NCBI GenBank assembly: GCA_034359265.1
Contig: CP136890.1
Coordinates: forward strand, 101,147,501-101,211,500
DNA from: Canna indica
Taxonomy: Eukaryota; Streptophyta; Magnoliopsida; Zingiberales; Cannaceae
Length of the DNA stretch: 64,000 nt
Direction of reading: 5' to 3'
Part shown: positions 57,574 through 64,000 of the stretch, one piece after another
Numbering within the stretch: the first letter of the stretch is position 1
Layout of the letters: every line of letters starts with the position of its first letter
Made by a program: the position numbers and the translations under genes
Notes under the pieces: model-generated
The model's database searches: none
Told to the model about the DNA's origin: nothing
What the model saw: only the letters and a program-made list of their open reading frames with translations

Positions 57574-59037
57574 TCATTGCTGCTTGCGATATGATGTGAC
57601 GTATCTCGTGAAGTCGCCGTCCAGTAGAAGCGCAGCCATGGTCTCCGGCGCCAGGCACATTTCCAAGTCCACGCTGCCTCTTCCTTCTCTCCCTGGGAAC
57701 GCTGACATCTTCCCGTCGAACTTGTTCGCCCGCCCGCTTCGCACCGCCACCGGGCATCCCCATCCGAAGTCGTTCCCGTCGTACATGGGGAACCGGTGGG
57801 AGCTGCCCATGGTGATTACGGCGCCGTCTGGGTTCCCCAGCGGGAAGCACCTCGGCGCTGCTTCCCACTCCGCCACTCCCCGCCGCACCGTCTCGTCCCC
57901 GTGCCCCGCCACGCTGCGGTTGAGCAGCGCTGCCGCCCATGGAAGGTCCCTCTCCACTACGTCCCCCACCGTCGCGGTGGTCGGGATGCTCTGGATCGCG
58001 TTCCCGAAGTAGTTCGCCGCCACCGGCGGCACCACGCGGTGCCGACAGTTCACCGCCATCCGGAATGTCGTCGTCGCTTCCATGGCCAGCCGCTTCCGAG
58101 CTCGTGTCACTGACCGCCACACGAGAGCGCACAGAGACTGGAATGACGAGATTTCGTCGTCTGCTGCCTTCTTGGCCGAGTCTTGGTCGTGGCTCTGTTT
58201 CCCATAAACCTCGGCCAGCGCGCTGCCGTCGCTTTGGCGGTTGGCCCTCAATTTGAGCTCCAGAATTGCCTCGCGGCTGAAGCGAAAGATCCGCTCCCGA
58301 AGGGGGGCGTCCGTTCGAAACGTCACTTCGGGCCCAGCTCCACTGGCGAACCGCAGAACCGCCTTGGAATCGCCGAAGTAGTTACGGGTGAAGTCCGGCG
58401 ATGCAGGGGAGCCACCACGGCACAGCTCCGCCCAAGCGTTGAAGAAGTTCCATAAGGAGGTGCCATCAACGACGGAGTGGTTGACGGCGGCTCCAAGGAA
58501 GAGCGCCCCATCAGCGAGCTCAGTCAGCTGGAAGGCGGAGATGGGCAGGAAGTGACCGTGGTAGCTGAGTGCGCCGTCGAGGGGGAAGAGCGACTTGATG
58601 GCAACGGGCACGTCGGAGGAGTCAGGGAGGAGGAGGGGGAGAGTGAGGGAAGGAGCGGACGCGTGGTAAAATTCAACCCCGGAGTCGTCACAAGTGACGA
58701 AGATGCGGCCGTCGGGGAGAGTAGTGAGGCGGCCGGCGAGGGCAGGGAAGAGGGACAGCGCACGGGAGAGGCACGAGGTGAGGATGGGAAGAAGAGAAGC
58801 GACGGAAACAGGAGGCCTCGGGAAGAAGAGGCCCTTCTGGATGTAATTGCACGACAGCATGGGAAGGTCGGAGACGGAGAGGGGGAGGTCGCCGAGGGTG
58901 GACTTGGTGTCGGGGAACACTTTGCGCTTGGACAGGATGGTGACCGCATTAACCGCTATAGGAGAAGAATGGATAGGATTGGAAATAGGGAGAGCAGCCG
59001 AGCAAATTAGGGACGACGAGAGTGAGATGGGAGACAT
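57574..59037 (-). CDS. BAHD acyltransferase (At3g50280/EPS1-like clade)
   Basis: A single exon of 487 aa, very GC-rich. BAHD enzymes transfer acyl groups from CoA thioesters to alcohols or amines in the cytosol. The catalytic HXXXD is H187-S-V-V-D191 (NHSVVDGTSLWNF) and the structural DFGWG is at 423-427 (GNDFGWGCP). SKRKVFPDTKSTLGDLPLSV and YIQKGLFFPRP near the N-terminus resemble the uncharacterised At3g50280-type group, which also contains EPS1, an enzyme of salicylate formation. The substrate is therefore open. The start is set at 59,037 (MSPISLSS), because an upstream in-frame ATG at 59,298 lies above a good TATA box. About 30 residues precede the usual family start. Confidence 0.9.
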   Translation of the reverse strand: MSPISLSSSLICSAALPISNPIHSSPIAVNAVTILSKRKVFPDTKSTLGDLPLSVSDLPMLSCNYIQKGLFFPRPPVSVASLLPILTSCLSRALSLFPALAGRLTTLPDGRIFVTCDDSGVEFYHASAPSLTLPLLLPDSSDVPVAIKSLFPLDGALSYHGHFLPISAFQLTELADGALFLGAAVNHSVVDGTSLWNFFNAWAELCRGGSPASPDFTRNYFGDSKAVLRFASGAGPEVTFRTDAPLRERIFRFSREAILELKLRANRQSDGSALAEVYGKQSHDQDSAKKAADDEISSFQSLCALVWRSVTRARKRLAMEATTTFRMAVNCRHRVVPPVAANYFGNAIQSIPTTATVGDVVERDLPWAAALLNRSVAGHGDETVRRGVAEWEAAPRCFPLGNPDGAVITMGSSHRFPMYDGNDFGWGCPVAVRSGRANKFDGKMSAFPGREGRGSVDLEMCLAPETMAALLLDGDFTRYVTSYRKQQ

Positions 59038-59138
59038 GGCTGCTGCCGCCGCCGCTGCTAGTGCAGGTGCTACTACTCTGGGAGGATGGAGGAGAGACGA
59101 GGGAAGGGATGAGGAGAAGTGTGGGAAAGGGGGGAGGC

Positions 59139-59146
59139 ATTTATAG
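59139..59146 (-). promoter_or_regulatory. TATA box of the BAHD gene
   Basis: CTATAAAT on the minus strand, about 100 bp upstream of the chosen ATG. It is the main reason for not extending the coding region to 59,298. Confidence 0.6.
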
Positions 59147-60732
59147 GCAGAGGGAGAAGGTCGGATGCATGCATTTGGATTTTGGAGTTGGTCGTGCTCT
59201 CGACAGTCGACCCCATTTATTTTCATATGCGGACAAGAGGTTGGGTGGCCGGTTAACGGAAGTTGGAGGGAGTCAATCGTCGACAATGGGAGCTGCATTA
59301 GAAGAAATAACAGTAAACTATAAGTATTCGAACTCTAGTTTATTGGGCGGCTGCGTCCAGGTTCAATCTAGAGACCCCACCGACCACCACCACCTATTGG
59401 CTCCAGCTGCTATTTTTGAATACAGTCGTGGCATTATAATTATAAATTGGTGCCGTCCAAGAGCTGAAGAGGATTCCTCTAAATTAATTAATTAATCAAT
59501 GGATTAATTCCTTTGTGTGTGTATATATATATATCTCTTTCTTCTTAATTTGCTGCAGCTGCCTCAGTCATTACCTCCGCTGCTGACTTAATTAGTTCGT
59601 AAGATGAGAGTGGTCTGCATTTGGGCTCTTTCAGTCCCTCTCTTTCTCTCTCTCCGGCCGCCATCAATTACCTGATGCTGAAATGTGAGTTCCATCCTAA
59701 TTCGTCTGTATCTTCTGCTACTTGCCGCTCACTGTTCTCAAACTAATTCCGTCCCCATTGAGCCCTGAAGAAGGTGAATCGGGCAAGCTAGCTCAACTTC
59801 TTTGATCGCTACCTACTTCATTATGTATTCTAGTTTACTGTGAACAATTCAATGGGGGTGCTTCGCTGACTCCTCGAAGCTGTTTCCAGGAGGCTGCATT
59901 GATGATTGATTCATGCGGGCATATATATATATCATCATGACTTGTGACCTTTCAGGAATCTTGGATGAATCTGGTACTTGGTACTGGGCAGTGGGCACTG
60001 GTACATATCTCCAGCTATAAAACCCCCCATTTAAATTGCTTAATTATAGGGCTACTGGAGTGATTTGTGTCCTTTTTAATTGACATGTGAGCTGCCACAT
60101 TATTAGCGAATCCAGCTCCGGGAGCTCACTGGCTGCAGGGAAGCTGAGCAATTAAGGGAGGGATGATCAGTGACAGGCGGTGACAACAATATTCCAGCCC
60201 ATCATTAGTTGGTACGCTCGGATTCCCATGAATTAGGGCTCGGAGATGGATCAGCTCAACGCTTAATCTAATCGGTAATTGGAATGGAAGCCTGGCATTG
60301 ACAACAAGTGGACGTCTCGAGCGCATCGCCTCCCTTCACGTGGGCGTGTCTGTACGGGAGCCCAGCTCAGCCATTGGATGGTGACGCGATTAGTTGAGAG
60401 GCTGACGTGGAAATTGTGCTTTTTTGGTTGGTAAATTTCCTCGCGATTAACGTGACGGATCGGCGTTCGAGTCACATCGGTAAACAATTGCGTCGCGTGT
60501 TTCTTGAGGGGGTTTGTCATTTTCGCACGTGGGGACTGAGGATGAAGAGGTACGAATGCCCGCACGACAACGAGCAACAGCCGTATTTTGAGTATATATA
60601 TACCATATAATTAAACTTATATATACTAACTTGCCAAATTATATTGACCGATATATTTCTACATAAAAATCAGTGGCCAAACAGAACTAATTGGGTAATC
60701 GAGCACATTTTGTATGAGTACGAAAATCTGCC
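59147..60732. other. Spacer upstream of BAHD gene
   Basis: No gene recognised. Includes (ta)n at about 59,521-59,533 and 59,921-59,932. Confidence 0.4.
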
Positions 60733-62159
60733 TTGGAAACGGGATCTCAACGAGCTTTTGGTGGGATAGATGGGCAAGTTGCCGACCTCTTGTCTTATTT
60801 TTTCCTGACTTATATTGCAAAAGCAGGCATCGAAACGCCCAAAGTTGTTAAACTCGAGAGTTTAAGTAAACTCGTGGAGCCTCCGTAAACTCATAAGAGT
60901 TTACCTGATATTAAAATAATATTAAAAAATATTATACTATAGAAATATAATCTAATATAATCTAAAAATCATAATTAAGGCGCAGTTCAACTCTCTAATA
61001 AAGCACAGATAAAGATAAAATATAATAGTACGAGTCTAATACATACATAATAAAGCATTCTAAGTCCATAATAATTAAAGCACACACAATGACTCAAAGA
61101 TAAAAATATAAAAGTACAAGTTCAATCCATAATAATTATCATCAAATCAAGTTCATCCGAGTTTACCACGAGTTTGACTAAGTTTACTCGCGAGTTTGAC
61201 CGAGTTTGTGCGAGTTTACCCGAGTTTACCCAAAAACGAGTTTGAGTGCGAGTTAGCTCGATTTTGATACCTGGGATCATAAACTCGTCCGGACAAGTTT
61301 ACGAGTTAACTCGCGAGTTTGACAACACTAAAAACGTCAGTGTCGCCTCTATGTTTAATGTTGAGTCCAGGTGCTGAAACTTATCGTGGCACACCTCCGT
61401 AGATGTTGATAGGGTGGCCAGTCTTCTTAGCAATATTCGGGGTACTCATCTTGGACAAGAAGAGAATTCTATATCATGAAGGTGGGAGAGACACAGAGTC
61501 TTTTCTACGACATCACTCTATTCTATTCTCATGGATGCCAGAGTTCCTCAGCCATCCCTTTCAGCGGTCTGGATTGGGAAGCTTCCTTTGAAAATCAAAT
61601 TGCTATTCTGGCTTATTCTTCGAAAGAGAATTTTAACTAGGTCAAGGCTGCGTCACCTGGGGATGAATGTGGAGGTCATCCAGTGTGTATTTTGCAACGA
61701 AGAGGATGAAACGTGTGAACATATATTTTCCTCTTGTCGACCCTTATTGGAGGGATGAAGATCTTTTTTGCTTCGGGCTGGCCACTCATTTTTTCACCCG
61801 ACGTTGTTCGAGCAAGTTGAGGATACATCTAATGTCAGTACTAAACGTAGTCTTACAATGATCTAGTGTTGGTGTGTTTGGACTGCAAAAAATTTCATTA
61901 TCTTTCGTGTCTCTCAAAAATCGATTCAAGACTTAGTTAACTCTTCCTACCATGCTTGGTGTCATTTTGCGAGTCTTGTGTAAGGGTGAGATTTTTTTAT
62001 TGTACTATTTTCCCTTTTATTTTCTTGCTATGATATTTGCTCCATGGGTTAGTAGTAGATGTTACTACTAAGCTCTTCTCATGTCTACGTAATCATTTCA
62101 ATTCTAATGAAATGGTCTGTGTGGCGTGGTGCCTCACTATTTTAGCAGAAAAAAAAAAA
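60733..62159 (+). mobile_element. 5'-truncated LINE (L1 type) with poly(A) tail
   Basis: The remaining pieces come from the C-terminal part of LINE ORF2. 60,733-60,839 reads LGNGISTSFWWDRWAS..PDLYCKS. After an insertion, about 61,339-61,760 continues through ISWRWE and ILMDARVPQPSLSAVWIGKL. It then enters a zf-RVT zinc-binding domain (LPLKIKLLFWLILRKRILTR, CVFCNEEDETCEHIF). Stops and frameshifts are present. A 3' region follows, ending in an A-run at 62,149-62,159. The endonuclease and reverse transcriptase core are missing, as expected after 5' truncation on insertion. Confidence 0.75.
60840..61330. mobile_element. Short DNA element inserted in the LINE
   Basis: The 491-bp block splits the LINE reading. 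Its ends are inverted: gttgttaaactcg on the left, cgagtttgacaacac on the right. Flanks GAAACGCC and AAAACGTC are similar at 6 of 8 positions, consistent with an old 8-bp hAT-type duplication. The interior repeats cgagttta motifs and encodes nothing. Confidence 0.55.
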
Positions 62160-62436
62160 GTTAATCCAACAGATGAGTAATTAAAAAAAATGCAGCAGGT
62201 TAATTAATTTGATGTTTGGCCGAGCATTTAGTTAGGCTTTAAAAACACTGATAGTTACTGGCGAATAATAAGATTAAAAGTCCACTTAAGTATTTTTTTT
62301 TCGACAAGAAAGTCCACTTAAGTATTACCCTCGTGATGAAGATTCATGTCGTCATCATCTGCACAAATCCAAAAGTTGTTCACTAGATGAATTGATATTG
62401 CATGGTTATGTTCAAGGAACCTCCTCCTTTTAATTC

Positions 62437-62590
62437 CTTTGCGTATACAAATTAGATTTATTCTATATATATATATATATATTGGATCAGTTTAGCCTTC
62501 ATTCTTCATCAGTATCCTTTGCGTATACAAATTAGATTTATTATATATTATATAGTGGATTAGTTTAGCCTTCATTCTTCATCAGTATCG
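62437..62590. repeat. Two-copy tandem repeat of about 80 bp
   Basis: The unit begins cctttgcgtatacaaattag and ends cttcattcttcatcagtat. The copies differ mainly in the length of a (TA) run. Confidence 0.85.
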
Positions 62591-63217
62591 AGTCCAACCA
62601 ATGGACGACTATTGGAAAGATGCAACTAGGGATGATAATTAAACTTGGTTAGTCACAGTTAACTGGCTAATCAAACCAAAAACATCGATTATAGATAATA
62701 GTTTGACGATTCAATTTCGGTTAGTAAATTTAGAAAATCATTTAAAATTAATTTGATTTTGATTATTGGTTATCGGATAATTAAAAATGTCATCGTCGTC
62801 CAAATTTTGGGCCAAAAATCTCTCGCTCCCCCCGAAGATTGAGGTATAAATACTAAAACCTCAATCGCCAAAAGACCAAAGTGCCCCTTGTTGAGTCTAA
62901 AACAAGCCAAAATTTCTTGTTGAAATATTAAATAAGCATTTTAAAAATTTTCGGGTATTACAAAGAAGTTGTGTGATGTATTTTTGCAGCACCTCTTAAC
63001 CGACTAATTTTTGCAGCCGGCTAGGCTACCTTATTTCCTTTTCATATTTTTTCTATATTTTCAGCTCGTTCAATTTGACACGTGTTTCAATGGCTTGTAA
63101 CTAAAAACTAAGATATATACGAACTCTATATGTCGTCCCTAATTAATTTAGGTTGTGAATATATTGGGTATTATATATTGGCAACTTAAAATCCAGTGTG
63201 ACTTATTTTATTTGCTA

Positions 63218-63640
63218 CGTAAGTAATTATTTGTTGACTTGTCAAACCGTTACAATCAGTGATATTTTTAGCCCAAAATTTGGACGACAATGGTATTTTT
63301 TAAAAAATAAAAAATTTAAAGACAAATTTATACATATATTTTCGAATATTTTAGGGACAAATATATATGACCCAAAATTTGGACGAAAAATAATATTTTT
63401 TTTAAAAAAGTTTAAGGACAAATTTGTACCTTATCGAATACTTTAGGAGCAAATATGACATTTATCATTGCCACGTAAGCAACCGTTTGTTGACTTATTA
63501 AATCGTTATATTCAGTTGTATTTTTGATCCAAAATTTGAACGATGAGGATACTTTTGAAAAAAAAAAATGTCTGAGAATAAATTTATACCATTTTAAATA
63601 TTTTATGGACAAATATGACCTTCTCCCAATTAATCATCAA
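63218..63640. repeat. Diverged tandem repeat, period about 255 bp
   Basis: acgtaag..tttgttgact through ccaaaatttg(g/a)acga occurs at about 63,218 and 63,473. The shorter motif ccaaaatttggacga appears again at 63,372, and a related one at about 62,799. Confidence 0.6.
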
Positions 63641-64000
63641 ATAGACATTTGTTAATTAAATAAATCCTTCAATTGCTACTTAAAGTAAAAAAGCAAGTTG
63701 CAATTAAAACAACGAATCATTCATGCCACATTAATTAATTAATTAATTATCCGAATCAATTTCTCTATCTCACCTAATTATCTGGAATCACCAAAAAGAG
63801 TCACTATAACTTGCATCCGAACCTTGAGAGTGGAAGGTTCTTATTTCTTAATATATTTAACTTGACACTTGAGAAGAAACTCTTTAATTAATTGACACTT
63901 GTAACCTCTGTCCAATGAGTGTGCTAAGAATGTTTAACTTGCCCTCCTCACGTGGCAACTAAACATTGATTAATTAAAGGGAAAGATGACAACGAAACTT

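Larger units (their letters stand above)
62160..64000. other. AT-rich spacer with short tandem repeats
   Basis: No gene recognised. Holds the repeats at 62,437-62,590 and 63,218-63,640. Confidence 0.4.

Noticed and set aside
58477..59010. Long plus-strand open frames opposite the BAHD gene
   Set aside because: These are by-products of high GC content on the antisense strand. The translations are low-complexity and have no motifs.
59038..59298. Extending the BAHD protein to the upstream ATG for 574 residues
   Set aside because: The extension lies above a TATA box and encodes a low-complexity stretch ending in an alanine run. The family does not have such a domain.
62630..62800. Possible further hAT element starting tagggatgataatt
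   Set aside because: Ends look roughly inverted, but no matching 8-bp flanks could be found.
1..64000. CRISPR arrays, operons, bacterial-type ribosome binding sites, tRNA or rRNA genes
   Set aside because: Sequence is plant nuclear DNA. No spaced direct repeats of CRISPR type, and no tRNA or rRNA sequence was recognised on either strand by eye.

Overview
The window is nuclear DNA from a flowering plant. Its genes have introns and match plant-only families: MYB-CC factors, UGT85-type glycosyltransferases, galactolipid synthase, BAHD acyltransferases and SnRK1 beta subunits. They sit in very AT-rich intergenic DNA with Copia, CACTA, hAT and LINE remains. Several coding regions are strongly GC-rich (BAHD, first exon of the FUSC-like transporter, small plastid gene) while others are AT-rich. 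That bimodality suggests a monocot outside the grasses, but this is only an inference.

Layout. 1-19.4 kb is a repeat-built F-box graveyard. It holds broken F-box genes, one of them (2.87-7.71 kb) split by a degraded Ty1-Copia element with a 278-bp 5' LTR. Two near-identical 1953-bp tandem units follow, in which the F-box 5' half is fused straight to the LTR end. A head-to-head inverted repeat lies at about 12.0-13.97 kb, between AT-rich foldback arrays. Fragments of an exon of the galactolipid synthase gene at 34-38 kb are embedded four times in this array. 19.4-42.7 kb carries four apparently intact minus-strand genes: SnRK1 beta subunit (277 aa), PHL7-like MYB-CC factor (280 aa), DGD2-like synthase (475 aa) and a FUSC-family transporter (843 aa). 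Between the second and third is a possible C/D snoRNA transcription unit with a telo-box and TATA box. At 47.2-48.8 kb is a plus-strand UGT85-like gene (482 aa). A 3753-bp CACTA element with decayed transposase genes occupies 50.0-53.8 kb. At 56.5-59.0 kb are a small plastid-type protein gene and a BAHD acyltransferase gene (487 aa), both on the minus strand. 60.7-62.2 kb is a 5'-truncated LINE interrupted by a small DNA element. The rest is AT-rich spacer.

The intact genes do not form an operon or an evident biosynthetic cluster. UGT and BAHD enzymes can act in one specialised-metabolite pathway, but here they are about 9 kb apart with a transposon between, so no joint pathway is claimed. 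DGD2 (phosphate-starvation galactolipid synthesis) and a PHR1-related MYB-CC factor lying 6 kb apart is a suggestive but unproven neighbourhood.

The most notable signals are rearrangements: exon capture from DGD2, F-box/LTR chimeras amplified in tandem, a long inverted repeat able to give double-stranded RNA, a second hairpin of microRNA-precursor size near 49.5 kb, and three hAT-type elements with readable 8-bp target duplications. Exon boundaries were placed by hand from splice signals and reading-frame continuity. Family calls rest on recognised motifs, not on a database search.
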